Source: Cyanobacteria bacterium OH_CBB_238 (GTDB lineage: Bacteria; Cyanobacteriota; Vampirovibrionia; Gastranaerophilales; Gastranaerophilaceae). Taken from it: DNA of 47,731 bases. The stretch is from positions 1-47,731 of the forward strand of contig JAEYQN010000130.1 of NCBI GenBank assembly GCA_023409995.1, in the 5' to 3' direction. A program made the position numbers and the translations under genes. The notes below the pieces were generated by a model. It saw only the letters and a list, made by a program, of their open reading frames with translations. It was not told the origin of the DNA and searched no databases. Below, one piece after another: positions 37,772 to 46,385 of this stretch (within the stretch, counting starts at the first letter, position 1; every line of letters starts with the position of its first letter).

Positions 37772-38785
37772 ATGCAAGGGCAAGTTTTCAAAATCCATTC
37801 TGACTTTTTCTATGTCAAAACTGACAAAGGTATTTTCGAATGCAAACTTCGAGAAATCTTAAAAAAGCAAAAGCAGTCAATATTAGTTGGTGATTTTGTA
37901 AAATTAGAACAAATAAATGAAGCTTCAATGCAAGCATTTATAGATTCGACACTAAAAAGAAAAAACTATATTCCCAGACCTAAAGCAGCAAATATTTCAC
38001 AAGCAATAATTGTAACGGCTATAAAAGAGCCAGATATTGATTTTGAGCAGCTAAATAGATATCTTGCAAATTGTGAATACTACAGAATTACACCCATCTT
38101 ATGTTTTAACAAGTGTGATCTGGACGAGTCAAAGGATATTCAGAAAAATATAAAAAAAATATATAAAAACCTGAACTATAAGATATTTTTTACCAGCGCA
38201 CTTAACCACATTGGAATTAAAGATCTTCGTAATGTTCTAACAAAAAACACATCAATATTTTGTGGTGCATCTGGAGCCGGAAAATCATCACTAGTTAATA
38301 CATTACTTGGCTCAACCGAAATCAAAACGAAAAAAGTAAGCTTTAAAACAAAAAAAGGCGTACATACAACAAGGCATTGTGAAATCATAGAACTAACAAC
38401 AGGAACAGATGTTGTTGATACTCCAGGTTTCTCCAATCTAAAATTTGATTTTATGCTTCCCCAGAATATTCAGGAAATGTTCCCAGAGATACTTGAATTA
38501 TCTGCAGGATGTAAGTTTAGCAATTGCCTACACATAAATGAAATAGGATGTAATGTATTAAAGAATATTGAAAAAATACACAAAACCAGATATGACAGTT
38601 ACATAAAATTCATTGAAGAAGCACGAGACTACAAGCAAAAAGTCACTTACAATGGTATAAAAACAGAAACAAAAACAAAAACAAATCAAAATAAAACAAT
38701 GACAAAGATATCATCAAAAAAAAGAAACATATCACGAAAAACAAACAATCAAAATGTCGACAAAAGCATAAACGAGGCACTATAA
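37772..38785 (+). CDS. rsgA: Ribosome small subunit-dependent GTPase A
   Basis: 337 residues. It is a circularly permuted GTPase that helps mature the 30S subunit. An N-terminal OB domain (QGQVFKIHSDFFYVKT) is followed by G motifs in permuted order: G4 FNKCDLD near 112, G5-like FFTSALNHIGI, G1 GASGAGKSSLVN near 164, G2 KKGVHTTRH and G3 DTPGF near 214. The zinc site is CKFSNCLHINEIGC. The last 35-40 residues are a Lys/Thr/Asn-rich low-complexity tail that goes beyond the family core. No ribosome site is seen. The stop directly abuts the prenyl synthase ATG. Confidence 0.95.
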   Translation: MQGQVFKIHSDFFYVKTDKGIFECKLREILKKQKQSILVGDFVKLEQINEASMQAFIDSTLKRKNYIPRPKAANISQAIIVTAIKEPDIDFEQLNRYLANCEYYRITPILCFNKCDLDESKDIQKNIKKIYKNLNYKIFFTSALNHIGIKDLRNVLTKNTSIFCGASGAGKSSLVNTLLGSTEIKTKKVSFKTKKGVHTTRHCEIIELTTGTDVVDTPGFSNLKFDFMLPQNIQEMFPEILELSAGCKFSNCLHINEIGCNVLKNIEKIHKTRYDSYIKFIEEARDYKQKVTYNGIKTETKTKTNQNKTMTKISSKKRNISRKTNNQNVDKSINEAL

Positions 38786-39673
38786 ATGAATAAGTTAACA
38801 CAAGCAGAACTTAATAAGTATAAAAATATTATTGAAACACATCTAGATAAATATATTCCAACAGACTATCCAAATAGCATTTTTGAATCCATGAGATATT
38901 CTGTTCTAGCTGGCGGAAAAAGATTAAGACCAATTATGACACTTGAAACAGCTAGGCTTATTTCGGGAAAATATGAAGAAGCAATTCCTACAGCCTGTGC
39001 GGTAGAAATGCTACATACACAAAGCCTAATCCATGATGATCTTCCTTGTATGGACAATGATGATTACAGAAGAGGCAAGTTAACTAATCACAAAGTATAT
39101 GGTGAAGCCATTGCTACTCTTGCTGGAGATGCACTTCTAAGTTATGCGCCAAAAATAATAACAACCTATACACCAAAAGAAATATCTACTGAAAACATTC
39201 TTAAAGTTTTAAATGAATTTTTTACAGCTGCTGGAGTTTACGGAATAATTGGTGGCCAAGTTGTAGATATAGAATCTGAAAAAAAGAAAATTGACGACAA
39301 AACATTGGATTATATACACGAATACAAAACAGCAAAACTATTCACTTTTGCAATGAAAGCTGGTGCAATTATAGCAAATGCAGACGAAAAGCAACTTGCA
39401 GATATTACAAAGTTCTCTCAATTGTTTGGACATGCTTTTCAGATATATGACGACATTTTAGATGAAATAGCAACAATCGATGAACTAGGAAAGACTCCCG
39501 GAAAAGACTTAGCTGTAGCAAAAGCAACATATACATCTATGTATGGGCTAAAAAAAGCGAAAGAAGACACTATATATCTTTGCCAACAAGCTTGTGATAT
39601 ACTCAAGAAGAATAATTTTAACTCTCCAATTTTGGAAGGAATAATCTCAGACATAGTTGAAAGGATATATTAA
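38786..39673 (+). CDS. Polyprenyl (farnesyl/geranylgeranyl) diphosphate synthase
   Basis: 295 residues. It condenses isopentenyl diphosphate with allylic diphosphates. Motifs: MRYSVLAGGKRLRP, first Asp-rich motif IHDDLPCMDNDDYRRG, IIGGQVVDIESE, KTAKLFTFAMKAGA and second Asp-rich motif FQIYDDILDE. The residue five before the first DD is Gln (HTQSLIHDD), where farnesyl-specific bacterial enzymes usually have Tyr, so a longer C20 product is possible. It follows rsgA directly, with GAGG 8 bases before the ATG, and overlaps the DUF212 gene by one base. Its product could feed quinone, carotenoid or undecaprenyl synthesis. Confidence 0.9.
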   Translation: MNKLTQAELNKYKNIIETHLDKYIPTDYPNSIFESMRYSVLAGGKRLRPIMTLETARLISGKYEEAIPTACAVEMLHTQSLIHDDLPCMDNDDYRRGKLTNHKVYGEAIATLAGDALLSYAPKIITTYTPKEISTENILKVLNEFFTAAGVYGIIGGQVVDIESEKKKIDDKTLDYIHEYKTAKLFTFAMKAGAIIANADEKQLADITKFSQLFGHAFQIYDDILDEIATIDELGKTPGKDLAVAKATYTSMYGLKKAKEDTIYLCQQACDILKKNNFNSPILEGIISDIVERIY

Positions 39674-40125
39674 TGTTTGAACATCCAAGTGTGCAAATAC
39701 TTTTTACAGGAGTAGAATCAGCAATGATTGCACAAATTTTAAAATTTGCAGGATACTTGCTGGTAAAAAGAAAAGTCAATTTCCAATTGTTAGTAACAAC
39801 TGGCGGAATGCCAAGTTCTCATAGTGCTGGAATAGTTGGGTTGTCGACAATGGTTGGATTTATGAAAGGTTTTAGCTCAGTAGAATTTGCAGTTGCAACA
39901 GGCTACGCTCTCGTTGTTATGTATGATGCAGCCGGATTAAGAAGAGCTGCAGGGAAAATGGCTACATCATTAAATAAAATAATGGATGACTTTTATGCTC
40001 ATAAGCCATCGGATCCTCGAGAAAGACTAAAAGAACTACTAGGCCACACTCCGGTAGAAGTATTCTTTGGTGCTCTATTAGGAATAGCCATAGCATACGC
40101 AAACTACTTTTATATTTTCAACTAA
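39673..40125 (+). CDS. Divergent PAP2-family membrane protein (DUF212)
   Basis: 150 residues with about four hydrophobic segments. It carries the family signature TTGGMPSSHSAGIVGLSTMVGF, YDAAGLRRAAGKMA and LKELLGHTPVEVFFGALLGI. It resembles acid phosphatase PAP2 folds with the SSHS and GHTxxE residues retained, found often in cyanobacteria, plants and Firmicutes. The ATG overlaps the stop of the prenyl synthase gene as TAATG, so a role in lipid or prenyl-phosphate handling is plausible from context but unproven. Confidence 0.88.
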   Translation: MFEHPSVQILFTGVESAMIAQILKFAGYLLVKRKVNFQLLVTTGGMPSSHSAGIVGLSTMVGFMKGFSSVEFAVATGYALVVMYDAAGLRRAAGKMATSLNKIMDDFYAHKPSDPRERLKELLGHTPVEVFFGALLGIAIAYANYFYIFN

Positions 40126-40159
40126 ACTGACAAATAACAACAATTAGGTTTTTTTACAT

Positions 40160-41851
40160 ATGGATAATTTTAAAATTTTAAATAATTTAGAAGATCCAAT
40201 TCTAGTAATAGATCAAAAGAGTCAAATATTGTTTTCAAATATTGCTTTCAAAAGACAGTTTGGAAGCATTTCTAATATTGCAAAAATCAAAAACAAATTT
40301 AACTTTGTAGATATTTGTGTACTAAACCCTGAGGAACTTTCAACAACTACCCCAATTAACTTATTATTAACGTCAAGCGAAAACTTCTATGCTCACACTT
40401 CTTTTCAAAAAACAAAAGAAGAATACCTATATTTCAACATATCTGCAGTTATAAAAAACTCATTTAAAATAATTGCATTTAAAGATGTTACAGCCGAATC
40501 ACGCTATCAAAAAATGCTGGCTGAATTAGAGCTTACAAACAAAAAAATAACTTCTTTAGAAAAAGAAAATAAAAAGTTTGAGCAATTAAAAGAGAAAGCC
40601 CAAGACCAAGCAATCAAAATGTCTCTACTAAACAGAGTCTCAACAATAATGAGAAACTCAAAAGACATAAATTCAATAATAAAATTAACAATAGAAGAGG
40701 TTCACCAACTGGTAGGAGCCTATAAAACATACTATGCTATTAAAACAGGTAGTTTCTTTAAGATCCAAAGTATAACTCCAAATAATCACAAAAATCACAT
40801 AGCTACAAATATATACTTTGAAGAAGAGACTCTTACCCAAATAAAAAACAAAGAGATTTGCTTAGCTACATGCATAAAAGAACATAAAGATGCTCCGTGT
40901 ACGTTGAGCAAGAATACTAAGAGAATAATAATTCCAATTTTTCACAAAGCAAAGCTTCTTGGACTAATTGTAACACTTACCACGCAAAAAGGCATATTAA
41001 AGGATAATATAGATATTCTTGAATCAATCTCAACGCAGCTATCAAGTGCGATTATACAAACATCTTTATTTGAACAAATAAATAAGAAAAACGCAAAATT
41101 ACAAAAAACCATAACCGAGTTAAATGAAACACAACTCCACTTAATTAACTCTGAAAAAATGGCATCCGTAGGACAATTAGTTGCAGGAGTAGCACATGAA
41201 ATAAATACACCACTAGCATCAATAAATTCAAATAACGAAATATCTAAAAAATTAATAAATAAAACTGAAATTCTAACCGAAAAACAAATGCATACTTTAA
41301 AGAGTTTAAATGCCATTGATAATGAAGCAATAAAAAGAATAAACAATATAGTAAAATCATTGAAAAAATTTGTAAGACTTGACGAAGCTGAACTGCAAGA
41401 AACTGACATAAACAATGAAATTGATTTAACATTACAATTAATCACGCACGAAATAAAAAATAAGATCACATTAATAAAAAACTATGGAAAGCTACCGCCG
41501 ATAAATTGTTATGTTAATTTATTGAACCAAGTTTTTATGAACATATTAATAAATGCCTGCCAAAGCATAGGGGAAAAAGGCACATCTGGAGTAATCACAA
41601 TTACAACAAGTTATGAAGATGAACAACTAATTGTTTCAATAAAAGACTCGGGAGTAGGAATGAGCAAAAAAGTTCAATCACAAATCTTCCACACTGGATT
41701 TACCACAAAAAAACCAGGGATTGGAACCGGTCTTGGGTTAGCAATTTCAAATAAAATAATACAAAAGCATAAAGGAACCATAAATTTTAGCTCTGTTCCT
41801 CTAGAAGGTAGCGAGTTTATAATCAGAATACCTTCTCAAAAAAATGCTTAG
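40160..41851 (+). CDS. Soluble hybrid-free sensor histidine kinase (PAS-GAF-HisKA-HATPase)
   Basis: 563 residues without membrane segments, so a cytoplasmic sensor. A PAS-like domain (LEDPILVIDQKSQILFSNIAFKRQFG) leads into a coiled coil (about 115-155), a GAF-like region (about 155-300) containing two CxxC-like cysteines (ICLATC, APCTLSK), then a HisKA helix with the phosphorylated His in GQLVAGVAHEINTPLASI near 345 and a full ATPase domain: N box ILINACQSI, G1 KDSGVGMS, F box HTGFTTK and G2 GTGLGLAIS. No response regulator is adjacent, so it is an orphan kinase. The signal may be redox or ligand based. Confidence 0.87.
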   Translation: MDNFKILNNLEDPILVIDQKSQILFSNIAFKRQFGSISNIAKIKNKFNFVDICVLNPEELSTTTPINLLLTSSENFYAHTSFQKTKEEYLYFNISAVIKNSFKIIAFKDVTAESRYQKMLAELELTNKKITSLEKENKKFEQLKEKAQDQAIKMSLLNRVSTIMRNSKDINSIIKLTIEEVHQLVGAYKTYYAIKTGSFFKIQSITPNNHKNHIATNIYFEEETLTQIKNKEICLATCIKEHKDAPCTLSKNTKRIIIPIFHKAKLLGLIVTLTTQKGILKDNIDILESISTQLSSAIIQTSLFEQINKKNAKLQKTITELNETQLHLINSEKMASVGQLVAGVAHEINTPLASINSNNEISKKLINKTEILTEKQMHTLKSLNAIDNEAIKRINNIVKSLKKFVRLDEAELQETDINNEIDLTLQLITHEIKNKITLIKNYGKLPPINCYVNLLNQVFMNILINACQSIGEKGTSGVITITTSYEDEQLIVSIKDSGVGMSKKVQSQIFHTGFTTKKPGIGTGLGLAISNKIIQKHKGTINFSSVPLEGSEFIIRIPSQKNA

Positions 41852-41894
41852 TAGACATATTTATATTATAATTTCTTGTGAGAGGGAATAATAT

Positions 41895-43118
41895 ATGAGC
41901 ATTAAAGCACAAAAAGGTACAAAAGACATTCTGCCTGGCGAAATAGCAAACTGGCACAAAATCGAAGATTCAGCAAATAAAATATTTACAAACGCAAATT
42001 TTAAAGAAATTAGAACTCCTATTTTTGAGGCAACCGAACTATTCGAAAGAGGAGTGGGTGATACTACAGATATTGTAAATAAAGAAATGTATACCTTTAC
42101 TAAAAGTGACCGTTCTTTAACATTAAGACCCGAAAATACTGCTGGAGTCGTTAGAGCATATATGGAACACGGAATGCACAGAGAAAGTCCTCCGGTAAAA
42201 CTTTGGTATAAAGGTCCAATGTTCAGATATGAAAGACCCCAAGCAGGTAGACAACGTCAATTTCACCAAATTGGTCTTGAAATGTTCGGCGTTCAAGATT
42301 CATCTGCCGATGCAGAATGTATCGCATTAGCAACCGAATTTTTAAATAGTTTAGGACTAAATGACTTAGTTGTTGAAATAAATTCTTTAGGCTGTAATGT
42401 TTGCAGAACAGAATATAAAGAACGTTTAAAAGCAAGTATGGCTCCTTACATAGATGAAATGTGTGCTGATTGCAAATCAAGATATGACAAAAACCCACTA
42501 AGAATTTTGGATTGCAAAGATCCACATTGTATAGAGTTAATGACCCAAAATAACCTTCAAACAGAAGTCTCAAAGATAAACCTTTGTGATGAATGTGCAC
42601 CTCACTATGCAAACTTAAAACAACATTTAAATAAGTTAAATATAAAATATGTTGAAAATAATTTCTTAGTAAGAGGCCTTGATTATTATACAAAAACAGT
42701 TTTTGAAATTAAATCCAACAATCTTGGTTCTCAAAATGCCGTATGTGGTGGTGGTAGATATGACGGGCTAGTGGAGACACTGGGTGGCCCTCATACTCCA
42801 GCTGTAGGCTGGGCGATGGGAGTGGAAAGACTAAACACATTAATAGAAAAAGCCGAATACACAAAGCTAGACTTTTTCGTTGTATCTAATAATATATCAG
42901 AAGCACTAAACCTGACTCATAGACTAAGGGCAAATGGATATAGTGTCGATTTTGATTATTCGTCACGAAAATTCGCAAAACAATTAGAAAAAGCTTCAAA
43001 ACTTGCAAAAAAAGCAATTATTTTGGGCGAAAATGAGATCCAAACAAATATCTTAACAATAAAGGATCTATCAACGTTTGAACAAACAAAAATTGATCAA
43101 ACTGAATTACTAAAATAA
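41895..43118 (+). CDS. hisS: Histidyl-tRNA synthetase
   Basis: 407 residues, class II. Motif 1 region IRTPIFEATELFERGVG, TLRPENTAGVVRAYMEHGM, motif 2 YERPQAGRQRQFHQIGLEMFG, the histidine-specific signatures LVRGLDYYTKTVFEI and GGGRYDGLVE, and motif 3 AVGWAMGVERL. The anticodon-binding domain is complete. Between the motifs is a cysteine-rich stretch (CNVC, MCADCKSRY, LCDECAPHY) common in bacterial HisRS. The ribosome site GAGAGGG lies before the ATG, with a TATAAT at 41867-41872 as likely -10. The gene ends at a strong terminator. Confidence 0.97.
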   Translation: MSIKAQKGTKDILPGEIANWHKIEDSANKIFTNANFKEIRTPIFEATELFERGVGDTTDIVNKEMYTFTKSDRSLTLRPENTAGVVRAYMEHGMHRESPPVKLWYKGPMFRYERPQAGRQRQFHQIGLEMFGVQDSSADAECIALATEFLNSLGLNDLVVEINSLGCNVCRTEYKERLKASMAPYIDEMCADCKSRYDKNPLRILDCKDPHCIELMTQNNLQTEVSKINLCDECAPHYANLKQHLNKLNIKYVENNFLVRGLDYYTKTVFEIKSNNLGSQNAVCGGGRYDGLVETLGGPHTPAVGWAMGVERLNTLIEKAEYTKLDFFVVSNNISEALNLTHRLRANGYSVDFDYSSRKFAKQLEKASKLAKKAIILGENEIQTNILTIKDLSTFEQTKIDQTELLK

Positions 43119-43139
43119 AAGCGGGAAAACCCCGCTTTT
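43117..43139. terminator. Bidirectional terminator after hisS
   Basis: AAAAGCGGG, loop AAAAC, CCCGCTTTT. It overlaps the last bases of hisS and also lies 20 bases after the stop of the minus-strand gene at 43159. Confidence 0.9.
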
Positions 43140-43158
43140 ATTGTTTAAAATTAACGGA

Positions 43159-43614
43159 CTATATCACTTTCATAGAATCAGCATTTGTATTGTTTGACTC
43201 TATCATTGCAACCTCTGAAGCAATTAATTTAAATTGTTTAGGTGCTAAGCCTATTTCCTTTATTTGCTCCAAAAGTTGTTTTGTTTGTATATATTTCAGA
43301 TAGTCTTCTTTAGTAAAGGGTAGTGGCTCTTTTTCAGAAAACGACGTTTTGATTTGATTAGTCCAATTAACCCCATTAAAATCAGGATCACTATCCCCCG
43401 ACTTTAATTCTGTTTCTAATTTAAGAGTATCTTCGAGTTTATCATCCTTAAATCTATGGTAAGTGTATGAATTATACAAAGAATCAACCATAAAACAACT
43501 ATCATGATCAGACGATGACGATTCAAACAAAAGGCCTTTAAAAGATTGCTGAAAATTTGTTTTCAACAACGTCTTTCTATTAATGTTCTGAGTAACAACA
43601 TTAGTAACTTTCAT
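43159..43614 (-). CDS. Orphan protein with N-terminal FKG motif
   Basis: 151 residues (AGGAG 8 bases before the ATG). The N-terminus reads MKVTNVVTQNINRKTLLKTNFQQSFKGLLFESSS, a polar leader ending in a SFKGLLF element. The rest is charged and helical (TKEDYLKYIQTKQLLEQIKEIGLAPKQFKLIASEVAMIESN) with one cysteine and no membrane span. It lies 38 bases downstream of glgA on the same strand with no terminator between, so the two are probably one transcript. I do not recognise a family. From memory, short polar leaders ending in FKG or FxG are common in gut Vampirovibrionia proteins; I could not check this. Confidence 0.62.
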   Translation of the reverse strand: MKVTNVVTQNINRKTLLKTNFQQSFKGLLFESSSSDHDSCFMVDSLYNSYTYHRFKDDKLEDTLKLETELKSGDSDPDFNGVNWTNQIKTSFSEKEPLPFTKEDYLKYIQTKQLLEQIKEIGLAPKQFKLIASEVAMIESNNTNADSMKVI

Positions 43615-43652
43615 AAGATTAACTCCTTTTTATTAATTTTGTAAATGATATT

Positions 43653-46229
43653 CTATGCTACTTTACCTGTAGTCATTAACTCTTCATATTGAGCTAATGC
43701 GCCATTTGGAACATTCCAACTAAAGTCACGTTTCATTGCATTTATTGACATTTGTTTGATTTTTTCAGGGTCAGTATAGAATGTATCTAATGCGTTTTTA
43801 ACAGCCACTGCAAACGCGTCTATGTTGTCTTTTGGAGCTACCAAGCCAGACTTACCATTGTCATAAATTAACTGACCATCGTTATATCCATAGAATACAT
43901 CTGTCAAGAATCCATCTTCACCATTTTTAATTGTATCTTTTAATCCACCAGTTGAAGTTGCGATAGGCAAGCTTCCTTTAGGCATACATTCCATTTGGGT
44001 CAAACCACAAGGCTCCCATTTGCTTGGAATCAAGAAGAAGTCAGAAGCCACACCCAGAGCATCTCTTAGGCCAGAGCTAAAGCCATCAAAAATAAAGATT
44101 CTTTTTGCTGCCTCTTCATCTATTTTTGCTATATCATCTTTGAATTTCTGTAATTTTTTGATTTCAGCTGGGTCGTCACCACTACCAAGAAGGGCAATGA
44201 TTGGCTTCTCATCTCCAGGCTTCAAATTCTTAATTACTTTTGTCATACTATCAACAAGGTAATCATAACCTTTTTGCTCAACAAATCTTCCCACATTTGC
44301 AATAAATGGAACTTTTGCTGAATCAATATCCGCAGGTAATTCACAGTTTTCAGGCTTATACAATTTAGGAGGATTTTTATCAGTAGTCACTCCTTCTCCG
44401 TTTTGAGCTTTTTGCGCCATCACAGAAAGCTGCTTAATCATCTTGGATTTATTTTCTTGTTTAATAGCATAACCCTCTTCGTTTTCAAGACCAGAATATG
44501 GCTCAAAAGGAACTTCAGGGTTCAACAACAAGTTAATTCCTCCAGTAAGCTCTCCGGTTTTTTGATCCGGCGTTCCATTCACCATAGCAGCACTTGGTGC
44601 AGATATAGCCTTAGTATAACCATTGATAATTCCTAACAATGTACCATGATCTTTTCTTGTGTTATTTAATGTCTGGGTTCCACATGCAAGATCATTGGCT
44701 TTACATAATTCTTCTGCGTAGTTATTGGATACTGCAACAACTCTATCAGCCAATGCCAAATCCGAGTACGCTTCATTGTAATTACCAACACCTTTTGAAA
44801 GAGGGAATCCTTCTTTATTGTATCCCTTGATATTTGAATTAATTAGGTCTGTATTATTTTCAAATAATGTTCTAAATATTTTATCTGCATTTTGCCAATC
44901 ATCCCCTTGGTATTGTGCATTATGTGTAATGTGAATAATTGGGGTGTTTTTAATATACTCATAAGTTTCATCAGACATGCCTTTTTGTTCATGAACGACA
45001 GGAGCATCATATCTCATTAAACTTGATACAGCACTTGCATGCCAATCATTTGCAATCATTACATTTGGAGCTTCAATTTCCTGTGCCTTGCCCTCTTTTG
45101 CATCTTTCATAAGTTGGTAAACAGCTTTTGACATAAATGCCATTCTTTCAGTTTCACCAACACCTTGATCATTTTTAACATAAGCTCCTGAGCATGCTGG
45201 ATTGTTATCTTTTCCTGGAGTTATTCCAAACATTTTGTCATTTCTTAGGAAAATATATTTTGTTCCATTTAAAGAACCTGTTAAAACATCAACCTCTTGG
45301 GTTTTAAGTTTTTTCTTCCCATCGTCATATACCTTAACTGGCATTGTTGAAACTTTGGTCAATTCAATTTGTTTTTTCTCTGCACCTGTATATAAGAACT
45401 TACCATCACCTAAGTCTTTTAAATCTGCAGATTTCTTTCCTTTACCTATATAAAGAGGCGTGACAATTGTCATAGATTTTGATTCATCACCTTTATGGGT
45501 TTTATTGAACTCATCCGGAAGCTGAACAGCAACCTCTGCCAAACCACCAACCTTCATGAACGTTTGAGTTTCTGCAGTTACCATCCAAGATTTTGGATTT
45601 TCTATTGTTGGCCAGCTATATTCGCCATTAATTCTTTTTGTAGCCTCTGACTCTAGAAGCTCCTCAGTTGCTTCAGATAATTCAGGAACTATTTTAGTTT
45701 CAACTTTATTTGATTCTTTAACTTTATTATTTGCAAACATTTTGCCATTATCTCTTAACTTTTCGACCAAAATACTGCCAGTTCCAAGACCGATTAATCC
45801 TGCAGTAATTTTTTCAAGATTTGTATTATTTGCTTTCGCCCATTTTTCCATAGGTTTTGCTATATCTATATTATCTACTGCTGATGAAATTTTTGTACCA
45901 ACTTCGCTCATTATGTCGTCTTTTGCTGCCTGAAGTGCTTTAGCAACAGATTTGTGATCAACAAAAATAGCAACTGGTGTAGCTACTAAAGCGGCAACTC
46001 CGCTATATTTGAGCACTGTATCCAAAAAAGAATTGTTTTTATTTGTTTCTGTTTGAGAGCTAGGAGTAAAAGTATCTTTTGAAATTGGTGCCGGTAACAC
46101 AGCGGCTTCTTGTGTTGGTTGAGCTTGAACAGCTGGTGCAGCAGCTATTGCCGGTTGAGTTGTTGTAGCTTGTTTAATAGTAGTATTAGCTTGTGGTTGT
46201 GCAATCAATTTCTCTAGATCTAAACTCAC
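43653..46229 (-). CDS. glgA: Glycogen synthase with long N-terminal extension
   Basis: 858 residues from GTG 46229 (AAGGAG 7 bases upstream). The catalytic part starts near 213: the ADP-glucose site MKVGGLAEVAVQLP, ANDWHASAVSSLMRY, ITHNAQYQG, NVGRFVEQKGYDYLVD and the retaining GT5 motif PSKWEPCGLTQMECMPKG, then GTSTGG-like ATSTGGLKDTI. E. coli GlgA is 477 residues; here the catalytic region alone is about 646, with insertions such as the one around the linker before FIANVGRF. Residues 1-212 are private: a Gln/Ala/Thr/Pro-rich leader, two hydrophobic patches (GVAALVATPVAIFV near 77-90 and ITAGLIGLGTGSIL near 141-154) and charged helices. It elongates alpha-1,4-glucan from ADP-glucose (or UDP-glucose). 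Confidence 0.9.
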   Translation of the reverse strand: MSLDLEKLIAQPQANTTIKQATTTQPAIAAAPAVQAQPTQEAAVLPAPISKDTFTPSSQTETNKNNSFLDTVLKYSGVAALVATPVAIFVDHKSVAKALQAAKDDIMSEVGTKISSAVDNIDIAKPMEKWAKANNTNLEKITAGLIGLGTGSILVEKLRDNGKMFANNKVKESNKVETKIVPELSEATEELLESEATKRINGEYSWPTIENPKSWMVTAETQTFMKVGGLAEVAVQLPDEFNKTHKGDESKSMTIVTPLYIGKGKKSADLKDLGDGKFLYTGAEKKQIELTKVSTMPVKVYDDGKKKLKTQEVDVLTGSLNGTKYIFLRNDKMFGITPGKDNNPACSGAYVKNDQGVGETERMAFMSKAVYQLMKDAKEGKAQEIEAPNVMIANDWHASAVSSLMRYDAPVVHEQKGMSDETYEYIKNTPIIHITHNAQYQGDDWQNADKIFRTLFENNTDLINSNIKGYNKEGFPLSKGVGNYNEAYSDLALADRVVAVSNNYAEELCKANDLACGTQTLNNTRKDHGTLLGIINGYTKAISAPSAAMVNGTPDQKTGELTGGINLLLNPEVPFEPYSGLENEEGYAIKQENKSKMIKQLSVMAQKAQNGEGVTTDKNPPKLYKPENCELPADIDSAKVPFIANVGRFVEQKGYDYLVDSMTKVIKNLKPGDEKPIIALLGSGDDPAEIKKLQKFKDDIAKIDEEAAKRIFIFDGFSSGLRDALGVASDFFLIPSKWEPCGLTQMECMPKGSLPIATSTGGLKDTIKNGEDGFLTDVFYGYNDGQLIYDNGKSGLVAPKDNIDAFAVAVKNALDTFYTDPEKIKQMSINAMKRDFSWNVPNGALAQYEELMTTGKVA

Positions 46230-46385
46230 GATATAACTCCTTATTTAACTTATGCAGAATACTTAACAATGATATAAAAAGCCTGAATATTTAATTTGCT
46301 AGCCTAACTGGACTAAATAAATAGACTCTCCTCAAAAGCAATATTACACAAGGATTTAAAGAAATAAAAGCATTTTAATATTCTG

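Noticed and set aside
40942..41469. 175-codon open frame on the minus strand inside the histidine kinase gene
   Set aside because: It is antisense to a gene with intact HisKA and ATPase motifs, has no family features and reflects the A-rich sense strand.
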